64,000 nt of DNA from Limonium bicolor (GCA_023374045.1 CM041778.1:404610438-404674437); one strand, 5' to 3'. Numbered from the stretch's first letter, positions 1 to 12,725 are shown. Made by a program: numbers and translations. Notes: a model not told the origin generated them from the letters alone.

Positions 1-1169
1 ACCTTCTGTAGAACCCGGCATGGCCAAGAAAGCTTCTAATGTCTTTAACCGAGGTGGGTGGTGGTAGCTTCTCAATGACTTCGACCTTGGCCTGGTCAAC
101 TTCAATCCCATTGGAGGAGATCTTGTGCCCGAGGACGATCCCTTCTCTCACCATGAAATGATATTTCTCCCAATTGAGTACTAGATTTTTTTCCTCACAT
201 CGGGAGAGAAAGGCGTCTAAGTTCTTTAGGCATGAGTCGAAGTTGAGCCCATATATCGAGAAGTCATCCATGAAGACTTCCATGCTTTTTCAATAAAGTC
301 GGAGAAGATTGCCATCATACACCTTTGAAAATTGCGGGAGCATTGCATAATCTGAAAGGCATTCTCCGATAGGCAAACGTTCCATAAGGGCATGTGAACG
401 TGGTCTTCTCTTGATCTTCCGGGGCTATGGGGATTTGGAAGTACCCCGAGTAGCCATCAAGAAAATAGTAGAAATCTTGTCCGGCTAACCTCTCTAACAT
501 TTGGTCGATGAAGGGTAAGGGGAAGTGATCTTTCTTTGTGGCCGTGTTCAACTTCCGGTAGTCGATACACACTCTCCAACCGGCTGTTGTTCTTTGGGGG
601 ACCAGCTCACCCTTGGCATTTGACACCACCGTGATTCATCCTTTCTTTGGCACCACTTGATTTGGACTCACCCATTGACTATTGGAAATGGGATAGATGA
701 TTCCGGAGTCGAGCAGTTTTAGGACTTCCTTTTTAACCACCTCCTTCATGTTCGGGTTGAGCCGTCTTTGAGGTTGAACAAGTGGCTTGTAGTTTTCCTC
801 CATGAAGATCCGGTGAGTGCACAAATGTGGCGCAATACCCCTTATGTCTGAAACGGACCACCCAATAACTCTCTTGTGGTCTCGAAGCACCCTCAACAAA
901 CTGTCTTCTTGTGCTCCTGTGAGAGAGGAAGAAATTATAACAGGAAGATCACAAGGTTCAGTTAAATAAGCGTATTTTAAATGAGAGGGTAAGGGTTTCA
1001 ACTCCACGATGGGAGGCTTCTCAACCGAGGTGGGGAGCTTTTGTGCAGTCCGCTCCAAGGGCTCCGGTGGTGGGTAATGTGTCCGATATGGCATTGACCT
1101 CCTCTCTAATGCAACTACCATCTCTTGCACCTCCGGTTCATCTTCCCAGTCTTCACAAGTGTCAGTCAA
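1..1169 (-). pseudogene. Reverse transcriptase region of the outer Athila/Tat-like element (broken)
   Basis: On the minus strand this translates as the protease-RT linker and reverse transcriptase. The N-terminal half (1169-636) ends in a segment matching the start of plant RT domains (VPKKG). A TGA replaces the next codon, then the frame continues with a segment containing CIDYRKLN (629-315). The frame shifts near 312, and the last part (about 300-1) carries the catalytic FMDD box followed by SIYG and a run typical of the thumb (LGHKIS, SFLGHAGFYRR). RT copies the element RNA into DNA; this copy cannot make a full protein. The domain continues beyond the left edge. Confidence 0.85.
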
Positions 1170-1214
1170 AGCAACGGTGAGAGCATCATAATCAAAACAA
1201 GAAGAGTAATTATC

Positions 1215-2990
1215 TTACAAAATAGAGTCAACAATATCTATGGCAAAAACAGCTTCTGCATGTGCAGGTTTCTTCACTACCTTAGACATGTCAAACTCAA
1301 GCTTTTCATCACGAAATCTCAAGATAATTTTTCCATTTTCCACATCTATTAAGTACCTAGCAGTTCTCAAGAATGGGCAACCTAATATCAGTGGTACTCT
1401 AGCATCCTCCTCCATATCGATCACAATGAAATCAGCAGGGAAAACAAGAGTCCCTACAGTCACTACTAAATCCTCAACTTTCCCTTTCAGGAAGAACAAT
1501 GACCTATCAGCAAGTTGCAATTGCATAACAGTGGGTGCACACTCGCCAATCCCAAGTTTGTTAAAAATTGAAAGCGGCATGAGATTTATGCTTGCACCTA
1601 AATCACATAGTCCACTACCACAATTTACATCACCAATAGAGCAAGGGATTATAGGCAAACCGGGGTCTCCAAGTTTTGGAGGAGGGTTTCGTAGTAGGAC
1701 CGCCGAGATCTCCTCGGTGAGCTGCACCGTCTCCGCACCAAGTGTTGCTCTCTTGTTAGCAATAATGTCTTTCATAAACTTGGTGTAGATGGGAATTTGT
1801 TTCAAAGCATCTGCAAAAGGAACATTAATTGTTAATTTGTTAAAAATGCTTAGAAACTTCCCAAATTGTTCATCTAAAATTTTCTTTTTAAGTCTATTTG
1901 GGAATGGAAGAGGTAGTAGAGGTTTAGCAAGAGTAGAAGGGGAAGATGATTCAGGAGACTCCTTCTCCTTGGAAATATTTTTCGGTTGAGAAGGAACTTC
2001 CTCAACAATCTCTTGTTCTTCCTCTTGGCAACCTTGAATATCTTCATTTTGATTCTCATGGTTCTCAAGATCAACTTGTGGAGATGAGGTTTGTAGGGGT
2101 CGACCACTTCTCAATGTTACCGCTATGGCCTCTTCCCTCGGGTTGGGATTTGTTTGACTTGGAAAGGTGCCTGGTGGTCTTTGGGAGAGTTGTTGAGATA
2201 TTTGACCAAGTTGGGTTTCAATGTTTTTGTTGAATGTCGTTTGATTAGCATTGAAAGCCTCTTGTTCCGAGAACTTGGTCTTTGCGGTGACAATGAAATC
2301 CGTCATGAGGTTCTCCAACCTTGAAGTCCCACTTGAAGAAGAAGAGGGGGACTCTTGTTGTTGTTGTTGTTGTTGTTGATGTTGGAAACCCGGAGGAGTT
2401 CCTTGTGGTCTATACCCGGATTGAAAATTTGATGGTTGGCTTTGAGCTTGAGGTCTATAACCTTGGGAGTTGTTGAAATGTTTGTTTGTTCCTCCTTGGC
2501 CTTGGTCATTCCTCCATGAAAAATTCGGATGGTTCCTCCATGGCGTATTGTTGTTGTTGTAAGCTCGGTTGCCTATGAAGTTCACATCCTCTTGTTGGTT
2601 CATATTCATCTCTCCTTCATAACATCTAGTGTCGTGGGGACCCGCACAAATGGCATATCCTTCAGAGGATTGACCGGAAGATGAAGAAGCTATGGTTTTG
2701 ACAATTTCAGTTTGAGCGGTAGCTAGCTTCTCTACCATCTTCGTGAGAGATGAGATTTGAGCTGAGAGATGATCGATGGGTTGTACATTGAGGAGGCCAT
2801 CTGCTCTTGGTACTCTTCCCTTGGCTCTAGACCATTGTCTTGTGTCATTAGTCATCATCTCTAGGAGTTCTATTCCTTCATCGGGAGACTTTGTCATGAA
2901 GCTCCCTCCCGTGGAGGAATAAACAAGAAGGCGGTTTGAGTCATCCAACCCATTGAAGAATGATAGACACAAGGATTGGTCATCTAGACC
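1215..2990 (-). pseudogene. Gag C-terminal part and protease of the outer element
   Basis: One open frame of about 590 codons on the minus strand. Its N-terminal part continues the gag protein whose beginning lies at 34551-35234; the frame rejoins exactly once the inserted element and one copy of ATGAT are removed. The middle is rich in N, Q, P and S, with a glutamine tract and no clear CCHC knuckle. The C-terminal third contains the protease motif CDLGASINLMPLS, with the aspartate as the catalytic residue, and the flap/ILG segment (PLILGCPFL). It ends in TAA at 1215, but the same frame resumes at once, so this stop is probably a secondary mutation. Gag forms the particle and the protease processes the polyprotein. 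Confidence 0.85.
2355..2378 (-). repeat. CAA-type trinucleotide tract coding poly-glutamine in gag
   Basis: On the + strand a run of TTG units gives eight consecutive glutamine codons on the minus strand, within the low-complexity linker of the outer element's gag. It is a simple-sequence expansion with no assigned role. Confidence 0.8.
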
Positions 2991-2995
2991 ATGAT
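2991..2995. other. Target-site duplication ATGAT (left copy)
   Basis: ATGAT precedes the terminal TG of the inserted AlkB-bearing element. The matching copy is at 34551-34555 after its terminal CA. Removing the element plus one copy restores the host gag frame exactly, which proves the insertion boundaries. Confidence 0.93.
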
Positions 2996-5900
2996 TGTAA
3001 CACCCCTAATCCTAATCTTGTATTATCGTAAGTCGTAGCATAATTAAAGACGTAATTCGCAGCGGGAAATTAAACTAACTATTCGCTTTGGTGTTACACG
3101 CCGTCACTCACCCTTGTGAGAAACTAGGCAACCTCGTACTGTCAGACTAACTTCATACATAGCCGCTGTGATGACTAGATACCGACCAATCACAAATTAC
3201 AACCCAACTCCAAAACCGAACAAGTGAGCACTAAGTCAAATTACATTCAAATCCCCATAACGAAATACATAATAAGTCTTAAAGGTTTGATTCGCAAAAA
3301 CGATGCTAACTACCCAGCATCCCGCACTTCAGCTTCACGATCCGATCAACAACCTGAAATATGTTGGCCCCAAAACGGGGCTCAGCAAACTATATGCCGG
3401 TATGCTAAATGTAGTCTTTAAATCATTCGGATCCCTTAGGTCATTTTAGCCATCTTGACATGCGGTTCATTTCATGCTTTTTCCAATTTACAATAATAGT
3501 AATCAACTGTAAATGCTTAAATAAACACTCAACAGTTCATCCAACAATATCATCACATAAACAGTAAAGCAATACCAAACGAGATACGCGTTTTAATTAA
3601 CCGTTCTCGTTACTCGGCCTTGAGGCCCCGTTGTTCTTTAACCAACCACTTAATTCTCTTATTGAATTTCCACCTCGAGTGTCATGTTAGGACAACCCTT
3701 AATAACTTGATAGTGTTTGATAACACTGGACAGTAGTCCCTGGGTCCCAAATAATGGAACCATTCGCCAACGGACCCTTTGGTCCTGGTCTTATCTCATT
3801 TGCTTTTGAAAGCGTCCAATTCGGCCGAAGCCTGCACCAACAGTAGTGCCCTCTGCCATCATCAAGTGTGGATGTATGGGTTTCCTTGAGTGACTCTTGA
3901 TAGTAGTCCCTCGTCGTGATCACGCTCGCAACAAGTTAGTCGAGACTAACTGGGTTTCCTCCTCTAGTACCATCTTGTAATTAAGTTCTCTTGACCATTA
4001 ATCTAAGGTCGAATCTCTAGGTTTGAGACTACGATACTTGACTGTCAATTAGGTTCCCGTGATACCTAAAGGTCATCTAAGTCATGTTCGAGTCTAAATG
4101 TGTAAACCTCCAGTTGAAAAGACGTTCGTGTAAAATAAAACGCAATGGTGTCGAGTAATATAATTCACATGTTCGCATGCATAAATCATAGATATCACTC
4201 TTAACAGCTAAACACACAACGTCTGGACCCAAGGAAAACCTTAGGACGTTCAGACAACACAATTAACATACCGTTCACCGAAATAATCGCTAGCGTGAAG
4301 TCTCACGCTCTCCAGCTAATCCTCGAAGTACTGTTATACGTACATGCATATACCGAGTAACGTTAATACAACTAACACTAACTACTACGGTATATTAATA
4401 CAGAGCTAATACCCCCGGTATCTTAACCCCGTATGTTTATTAATTTCTCCCGGTTATTAAACGGTGATTCGAGGCCATTTAACAGTTTGTTATTTTATGT
4501 AGTAACTACATGTGATAATGAATTCTTACTTTATAATATATCCTTAACTCCTTGATTGTAGTTTAATGATCGTTTCCACTCATTCCATATAATTATATAA
4601 TTCGAAGTGAATTATAATTCTAACTTATAATAATGATATCCGATCATTTTATGTGAGATATATTAACTTGTAACGTTTTAATATTTACGTATCACTTACT
4701 AAGATTATAGTCTTAGTTGAATAAGTTGTTACATGTAATGTCATAAGCACATCATGTTATTTCTTTTAACATTGTAAGGTTCCCAACCTTATACTATAAT
4801 TTATGTCTCCATAATATCCTACATGAATTATAAACTCATTTATATAATAACTCCCCTTTGTTATTTCATATGTAGGACTTTGTAATTCTACTTATGTTAT
4901 TTATTCACAATCCTTTTAATAAGGATTTACCGTAATGTTATGCAATGTATTTTATAGAGTGTTCCTTATAACATAAGGTTTCTAAACATATATTATACTT
5001 CTCAAATCTTTAACTTAATCTCATTATTTTATGTGATTGTTTTTAAGGTATAGTTAATATTATTTAACCTTCTTACAACATATTCTCTCATACCTTAATA
5101 TAATATCACACTATTTCATTTCCAACATTATATTATAAATCCATAATATTCTTTGCTAAATTGCACCAGCACACTCTTTATTTTCGGTAATTATATTTCT
5201 TACCCATTAACTTTTCATTAATTACAAAATCACCCTTAAATTACGTACCCCACCCATGACGTTTGACGAAATTTCACAATCCACCCACGTGGTTTTAAAA
5301 ATTACTTTCCCCACCCATGTGGTTTCCCCTGTTTTACATCCAGCAACTTTTCTAATTTTTGTTCAATTCAAAAGATGAGTAAACGTTGTCCGAAGTTGAT
5401 GAAAATTTACATAGACAATGCTAAAGTGTTATATTTTGCTTTAGTGAGAAATATAAAGTTCTTTAAGCTTAAATGTGACATGTGGGACCCAATGAACATG
5501 TCACATGTTTCATTGGGTCCCTCGGGAAACATTTAAGCTTAAAAAACTTCAGATTTGACATAAGATCAAAGTATATCACTTTAGCATCATCCATGTAAAG
5601 TTTCATCAATTTTGGACAACGTTTAAGCATCTTTTGAATTGAACCAAAATTAAAAAAGTTGTTGGATATAAAACGGGGGAAACCATGTGGGTGGGGAAAG
5701 TAATTTTTGAAACCACGTGGGTGGAATGTGAAATTTCGCCAAACGTCATGGGTGGGGCATGTAATTTTTCCTATAATTTATAACCCAAAGTTTCAACCAA
5801 CTTTTATTCATTTCCAAACAGCCCCCTTGCTGTTCGGTTTTCACCTCCTTACCCCATAACTTTTATTAATTACATTATAGCCCACTTTCATTTTATAACT

Positions 5901-8696
5901 TACAATTTAATACCTAGAACTTTATATTATACATATTACTTTGTTTAATTCTAAAATCAATCCAATAATTCTCCTAAATTCATAACAGACCCTTAAGGTC
6001 CTTTTAATCTTGGTTTTACCCCCAATTTATGGTTAATTACATATTAACCCCACAAGTTTCACAATTGTTACAATTTAACCTTAAAACTATATATTATATC
6101 CTTTACTTTATTAAATCACCAAAATCATCCCAAAATTCATACAGATTTCATACAGACCCCTATTGGTCATTTATATTTCATTCCAACACTATATTTTCAG
6201 AAATTACACCAAAACCCCAACTATTTTTATAAATCCCATTTTTAACATAATACTTTGTTAAATCACCCAATTAATTCCTATCATCATTTTATTTTGGTAA
6301 AACCTCAATATTGGTCAAGGTTGACCACTAGATTACTCCCTTGACCATAATTCCCATAAATTACGAATTTGCCCCACCTTTCATTATTAATTTACATTTA
6401 GGTCCTATAATTTCTAAAATTCATTTTTAATATTCTAATCCACCAAACAGCACCTAATTCGGCTCTTATACAGTTTTAACATCTCATATTTTACTTAATT
6501 ACAATTTGACCCCATTAATGAATCTTTTATTCATTTCAAGTACTTATAAGGTTTATAATTCCTAAAAAATCTTATCCTTAATTTTATAAAATATTGTTTA
6601 GCACCTATATTTATATTTATGTTCCTAGGTACTTATTTTTACCAAAATTATGGTTTATACCCAAATTCTTACATAATTTATTTTAACACTTCCAAACTTT
6701 ATTTTTTTGTCACGTAAATGTCTTTAAACTTAACCAATCATTCCAAAACTTTAAACATAAGTTCATATACATATTTAGGACATTAAGGACCCCTATTTAC
6801 AGAATATTATCGGCCTTACATAGTTTATACCCCATATTTTATAAAAATTGCATTTTAGCCACATAACTTAATAAACTTGCTATTTAAAGATTTAAACCTT
6901 ATTCCAACCTATCCAAAACTTATAATATAATTTCATAAACATATTTAGGTCATTATAACCTATTTTATACAGATTGTATTCGGTCCTAAGGAATACTAAC
7001 CCATAGTTCACAAAAATTACATTTTAACCCCCTTTTTACATATTCCTTTGTACATATAAATCTCCTAACTCATATTAATGTAATAACATGATCCTAAACA
7101 CAATATATACTCAAAATAAAGCATAATATACAGTAGGATCTCGTCCTTAATTATTACAACCCAAAAACTTACCAAAATGACGTTAAATCTTAGTTTTAGG
7201 AGATTTACCTTTCAATATTTTTCCAAGGGGCTTGAAGCTTGAACTCCCTTGTATTTTCGGCCCTAAATAACTACAAGGGGTTCCCTTAATTTATTTTTAC
7301 AGATCTAAGGTTTAATGGAGCTTAAGTCACAAAACTAGCTTAAAATTTACCTTCTCTAAGATGGATTTTCCCACTTGTTTCCTCCTTGGTTGAGCTATGT
7401 TTTGGAAGGATAAATGGCTTAATATTTCATCCATGACACTAGGAAAAAGGTTTCAAGGATTAAAACCTCTTTTAAGATCCTTAAACAAAGGTAGAAAGCT
7501 TAACGCACAAAAACATTACCTTAGGTGGATCTAGTGGTATTTTCAGCCTATATGAAGCTTGGTGCTGCCAAGGGATTATCCATGGATGTAATGAAGGAAA
7601 TTAAGTGAATAGGAGGTGGTAGTTTCAGCCAAAACAAGATTTGTTAAAGGATGAAGGCTTAGAACACATTTTACCTTGATTTGTGTTCAACTTGTTTCCC
7701 CTTCTTCCCAGCCTTGATTCTGGTTTTCTAAGGATCTTTTAGGGGCTATATTTCGGCCTCAATTAATGGGGATGGATGATACTTGATCATAGAAGAAAGA
7801 ATGAAGAGATTTGGAGTCAAAATGAGCTTAAAACACTTAATTCTTCAATGGAGTTCAAAAGTAGAAGAAGGAGGGGGAAGGATGTCTTACCCACGGTTTG
7901 GAGCAAAGGAGAGGTGGCCTAGACTGAGTTGAGGTCTCCCAAAGTGAAAGGAAGGAGAGAGAGAAAGAGTTATGTAGGGTAAATTTCTCTTATGGCTATT
8001 CTAGGTAAATTCAACCCTCTTCTTTTCCTTCTTCCTTCTTCCTTACTTTTTTTTTCCCTTTCTTCTTTGTCTCTTACGGCTGAATAAGGCTTGAGAAGGC
8101 TGGTTTCTGATTTTTTTGGGGATTGTGAGAGGAGAAGATAATATTTATGAGATAAAGGTGATAATAGGTGTGTAAGCTATATGCATTTGTTCTCCTTATT
8201 TTTATTCATTCCTATTTGACTTTTCTTCTCTTTTTTGGATATATGCAGCCAGCCAGCATGGCTTTTGAAGGGAATTTGAAAGTTTTGTAACATTATATTG
8301 TTACACTTAATTGTTATACATGAGACTAGGTTCATGTGTTATATTATGACATATATTATTTCCTTGCTAAGTGAGTGTATTAAAGTGATTAACACACTAG
8401 GAATTTAGTTTTGGTTATATAAAATAATTTATATACTCTTTCCACATTGTTTGTGGTATTTTTACATGTATTGATGTATTACATGTTTAGTTGATCTTAG
8501 GAGTTGATTTCTCCTTAGTAATGTTCTCTCCTTGTTTAGAGAGTTTATGTATAGTTTAGTGTCCATCTTGGACTATACATTTTTATAGTAATATTCAATG
8601 GTGAATATTGATCATTAGATGTCTAATTAATGATTATTTCCTTTTATTTAAATTAACTCCTTATTAATTAAGGTAATTAATGTTTGGGGTATTTTA
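2996..8696 (-). repeat. LTR (3' LTR in element orientation) of the AlkB-bearing element
   Basis: 5701 bp, starting TGTAACACCCC and ending GGGGTATTTTA, where the terminal CA has become TA. It matches the three pieces of the right LTR (15236-15785, 24660-25299, 30532-34550) along its length. The extra length is explained by a foldback MITE at about 5238-5771. The body is very A+T rich with no supported gene. Confidence 0.9.
5238..5771. mobile_element. Foldback MITE inside the left LTR
   Basis: About 530 bp absent from the corresponding place in the right LTR (around 31594). The two halves are near-complete inverted copies: the left arm has CCCCACCCATGACGTTTG, and the right arm has its complement ending in GTCATGGGTGGGGCATG. 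A central palindrome surrounds CATGTGGGACCCAATGAA. No coding capacity. The exact ends and target duplication are unclear because the left terminus looks trimmed. Confidence 0.8.
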
Positions 8697-8716
8697 TTCT
8701 ACCCCCCTTAAAAAGA
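8697..8716 (-). other. Polypurine tract of the AlkB-bearing element
   Basis: On the minus strand a run of purines (TTTTAAGGGGGGTAGAA) abuts the LTR end at 8696. This is the expected position of the plus-strand primer site immediately before the 3' LTR. Confidence 0.75.
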
Positions 8717-9158
8717 CTTCGTCCCGAAGTCACAACTTCTACTTACTTACCTTATGGAATCAAGTTCCTCGTATCTATACACCGAATACCATATTGATAC
8801 TTCTACATTCAATCAATCATCCGAGCGTACACAAACTCACGTATACACATAACCATCGCTCATGACTATCATTGTAACCATGTAATTCTTCCCAAGTCAT
8901 ATATATATAGCATAAGTATCATGTTAGATACTGCAAACAAGTGCACACCAATAACCATCCAAGTATCACATAACTATCCAAGTATCACATAGGATACGTA
9001 AACATACAATCAAGTGCACACATGCACACACAACCAAAATACAAAACCAGTATGCCCCGCATACACACTAACTAGACTGCAAACATGCAAGTCGCGTGTG
9101 GCGCTCTACCCCCCTTAAAAAGGGTTACGCCCACGTACCCCCACAAGTATACACAAAA
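8717..9158 (-). other. 3' untranslated region of the AlkB-bearing element
   Basis: Between the integrase stop and the polypurine tract. No open frame of note. It holds AC-rich stretches with short CACACA/GTATCACATA repeats (8960-9050), and near 9106-9120 a second copy of the polypurine-like motif (TTTTTAAGGGGGGTAGAG). Confidence 0.7.
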
Positions 9159-10345
9159 CTAAAGGAAAAGGTGTGGATACTTGTCTCGCATGGATTCCTT
9201 CAACTCCCATGTCGCCTCTTCGATCTCGTGGTTCGACCACAGAACCGTGACCATCTTAATGGTCTTGTTCCTAGTCTCCCTCGTCTTGGAGTCTAAAATG
9301 CGAATCGGGGTCTCCTCGTATCTAAGCGTAGGGTCTAACTCAAGTGTCTCGAGCTCCAAGATATGCGATGAGTGAGGCACATACTGCTTTAGCTGAGATA
9401 TGTGGAACACATTGTGCACTCTCCCAAGCCCAACAGGTAGATCTAGTCTGTAGGCTAATGGGTCCACTCGCTCCGTGATAAGGTACGGCCCTACATACTT
9501 CGGGCTGAGCTTGCCCTTCTGCCCAAATCTGAAGACTCCCTTCATCGGTGAAACTCTGAGGAAGACTCGATCACCCACTATGAATTCGAGGTCTCTCCTC
9601 CGGACATCAGCATATAACTTCTGTCTATCCTGGGCCGCCTTCACGTTCTTACGGATCTGCATAACATCCTCCTTCACTTGCTCTAAGTACTCCGGCCCTA
9701 AGAAGATATTCTCACTGGCCTCGTCCCAGTAAAGAGGTGTCCTACATGGCCTGCCGTACAACACCTGGAATGGCAGCATCTGAATGGATGCATGATAGCT
9801 GTTGTTGCACGCAAACTCGATCAAGTGTAGACGGTCTATCCAGCTTTCCTGGAAGTCTAAGGCACACGCTCGGAGCATGTCCTCTAATGTCTGAATGGTC
9901 CGCTCACTCTAATCGTCCATCTGAGGGTGGAAGGCGGTACTCAGCTTCAGCTTTGTACCCAACGCTTCCTAAACTTGCTGCCAAAATCTAGAAAGGAATA
10001 TGGAGTCTCTATCTGACACAATCGTCTTAGGCACGCCGTGGTGCCTAATGATCTCTCTCTTGAAAAGGTCCGCCAGCTTGGGAACCTTCCAAGTGTCCTT
10101 GATAGGGATAAACTTCGCCACCTTCGTCAGTCTGTCGACGATAACCCATATCATGTTTGCACCTCCCTTAGTCGGTGGAAGGCCGACCACGAAGTCCATG
10201 GATATATCCTCGAACTTCCAATATGGAATGGACATCGGTCGTACTAACCTGCCCGGCCTCTGGTGCTTGAACTTTACCTTCTGGCATGTCAAACATCGGG
10301 CCACAAACTCTGCTACATCTTTTTTCATACCGCTCTACCCCAGAA
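9159..10345 (-). pseudogene. Integrase and C-terminal tail of the AlkB-bearing element (broken)
   Basis: Minus-strand frames 10328-9969 and 9878-9159 cover the zinc-binding C-x2-C part (CLTCQKVK), the DDE core (DFVVGLP, VSDRD, and a third-site glutamate in SERTIQ) and the C-terminal tail with LSPKYVGPYLI, VHNVFHISQLKQYVP and EEATWELKESMRDKYPHLF. Integrase joins the cDNA to the chromosome; the tail is the region that carries chromodomain-like folds in chromoviruses. An in-frame TAG lies next to the third catalytic position (about 9909), another stop lies near 9969, and a frameshift precedes 10328. Confidence 0.85.
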
Positions 10346-11289
10346 TTATGTCTTTAGATCCTTGTACATCTTAGATGACCCCGGATGAACGGATAAGGAA
10401 GAGCAATGAGCTTCCCGTAATATCTTCTCCTTTAGGTCGGGGCTGGACTCTGGAATGCATAAACGGCCATTCAGTCTGATTAACCCATCCTCATTGAGTG
10501 TAAAATCGTATTTTTGCCTCTCAAAAATACCGTCAGTCAACTGCTGCCTAATAGTCTGTATGTACTGGTCGCTACTCTGAGCACAACATACTTCTTCGAT
10601 AATGCTACTGTCTCCTGACATGGCAAATAAAGAATGAGCTCTGCGGCTCAGGGCGTCAGCAACGATATTTGCCTTGCCCTCTTTGTACTTGAGGTCGATG
10701 TCGTAGTCCTTCAGAAACTCGGCCCATCGCCTCTGCCTCACGTTTAGCTCCTTCTGCGTGAAGAGGTGCTGGAGGCTCTTGTGGTCTGAATAAACTGTAA
10801 CTATATAACCCCGTACAAGTAGTAGCGCCAGATCTTTAGTGCGAAGACTACTGCTCCCAACTCTAAATCGTGTGTCGGGTAGTTCTCCTCATGTTTCTTC
10901 AGCTGACGGGAGGCATAAGCAACAACCTTGCCATGCTGCATGAGTACACTCCCTAACCCGGTGCCTAAGGCATCACAGTACACTTCAAACCCGTCGGTCC
11001 CCTCTAGAATGGTGAGTATGGGCGCCGACGTCAGTAGGTCCTTTAGTGTCTAGAAGGAACGCTCACAATCCTCTGTCCATATAAATGGAGTGTCCTTCTT
11101 CATCAAATTAGTCATCAGTTTTGCCAGCTTGGAGAAATCCTGAACAAATCTTCTGTAGTAGCCAGCTAATCCCAAGAAGCTACGGATATCTGTCACCATC
11201 TTCGGTCTAGGCCAAGTCTTGACCGCCTCGATCTTTGCAGGGTAAACAGATATACTGCTGGCAGATATCACATGCCCTAGGAAAGCCAT
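10346..11289 (-). pseudogene. RNase H region of the AlkB-bearing element (broken)
   Basis: Minus-strand pieces 11289-11050, 10983-10801 and 10741-10346 encode the RT connection ([19 protein letters not shown]), the RNase H core ([33 protein letters not shown]) and the C-terminal linker ([20 protein letters not shown]). RNase H removes the RNA strand during reverse transcription. Stops and small frame changes separate the pieces. Confidence 0.85.
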
Positions 11290-11307
11290 GCCGTCTAACC
11301 AAATCTC

Positions 11308-12015
11308 TCACTTCGAGAGCTTGGCGTACAGCTGGTTCTCCCCCATGATCTGTAGAACTCGCCTCAGATGCGCCTCATGCTCATCCTTAGTCTTGGAATA
11401 AACTAGGATGTCGTTGATAAATACAACCACTGATGTGTCTAGCTGCTCTCTGAATAGTCGATTCATGAGATCCATGAATATATCTGGGGCGCTCGACAAT
11501 CCAAACGGCATCACTGTAAACTCATAATGTCTGTAACGCGTCCGAAAAGCCATCTTCTCTATATCCCCCTCTACTATCCGTATCTGGTGGTACCCAAATC
11601 TAAGGTCAATCTTCGAGAAGACCGAAGCACCTCTCAACTGGTCGAACAGATCGTCGATCCTAGGTAAAGAGTATTTGTTCTTCACTAAAACTGCATTAAG
11701 CTCACGGTAGTCGATGCAGAGTCGCATGCTGCCGTCTTTCTACTTCACAAACAGAACTGGTGCTCCCCATGGTGACACACTCGGTCTGATGAAACCCTTG
11801 TCAAGAAGATCCTCTAACTGGATCTTTAACTCCCTCATCTCAGCTGGAGCCATCCGGTAGGGCGCCTTAGCAATAGGCCCCGTACTAGGTATCAAATCAA
11901 TGGAGAATTCAACGTCTCACTCCGGTGGCATACCTGGCAACTCCTCAGGAAACAGATCAGGGAAGCCAGATACAACTGGGATGTCTGACTCCATCTGCGC
12001 CTTGTGTCTCATGTC
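11308..12015 (-). pseudogene. Reverse transcriptase of the AlkB-bearing element, catalytic Asp lost
   Basis: Minus strand. The conserved segments [44 protein letters not shown] and [13 protein letters not shown] are present in order. The active-site box reads [12 protein letters not shown] where functional copies have two consecutive aspartates (IDD). TGA (about 11918) and TAG (about 11742) codons interrupt the N-terminal part. The domain is recognisable throughout but cannot be active. Confidence 0.87.
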
Positions 12016-12614
12016 CTAGACATAACATAGATAAGCTGGCTGCCCCTTTCTCACCTTCTTCATTAAGGTCAAAGCAGATACCAGCTTGAAAGTCGGCTCT
12101 CTGGGAGTACTGCGGTAAGAGATTGTCTTGCCCCTTGGGCTCTTCAGTAACAATCTATGCTCTGCGCAATGTAATCGGCCCTTGTACTTCTGTAGCCAAT
12201 CCATGCCAATGATGATGTCGAAGCCTAAATTCTCAAACTCTATCAGACTTGCGGGAAAGTCCTTAGTCATGATGCTGATCTGGAGTCCCGTGTAGAGTCC
12301 TATGCACCTCACTCTCTCCTTCGTCGGTAGTGTGACTAGGAAATCTGAGAGAGGATCAGGAGTTGTCTCTAACTTCTTCGCCATAGCAGAGGATATGAAG
12401 GAGTGGGACGCCCCTGAATAGAACAATATCGATGCTTTCACACCATTCACAGTGAAAGTGCTTATGATTATTTTCCCTTTAGTTAGTATTGCATTAAGGT
12501 GGTAGTTTGGTATTATTTCATTGTCGGATGTCATACCTGTGATGATATTTCCCTTATCCTTAGCTTCCGCCATATTCAAGATACTTAGAAAGGCTCCCTC
12601 ATTAGGTTCACAGC
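12016..12614 (-). pseudogene. Protease exon of pol in the AlkB-bearing element, catalytic Asp replaced by Tyr
   Basis: The frame is open from about 12614 to a TAG at 12016. The protease motif reads LFYSGASHSFIS where retrotransposon proteases have DSGA, so the catalytic aspartate has become tyrosine. The second conserved segment, FDIIIGMDWLQKY, is intact. There is no ATG at the 5' end before the one near 12573. Upstream the frame opens directly from a plausible splice acceptor (CTTCAG, intron end at 12615), which suggests that pol is reached by splicing or as part of a Gag-Pol fusion. After the stop the same frame runs on towards RT, so the TAG is probably secondary. Confidence 0.82.
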
Positions 12615-12725
12615 CTGAAGTTAATAATTTTTAAGACAGTAAGAATGGAGTGCATGTGTCAAAGTAATTCCAAAATGCCATTCATTAATCCACAATGATT
12701 CTTACATACAAACTCCATAATTACA
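12615..12725 (-). other. Spacer after AlkB stop ending in a splice-acceptor-like site before pol
   Basis: 111 bp of non-coding sequence follows the AlkB TGA on the minus strand. It ends in a T-rich stretch and AACTTCAG at 12615, directly before the open pol frame. Joining this acceptor to the donor at 13606 would skip the AlkB exon (992-bp intron) and keep the gag and pol frames in register. Confidence 0.55.

Noticed and set aside
1240..1788. Open frame on the + strand opposite the outer gag-protease
   Set aside because: Antisense shadow of the real minus-strand frame; no domain, codon pattern follows the opposite strand.
3699..4262. Short open frames in the left LTR, also present at 24818-25093
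   Set aside because: Repeated because the LTR is repeated; frames are not conserved between the copies and no motif is visible.
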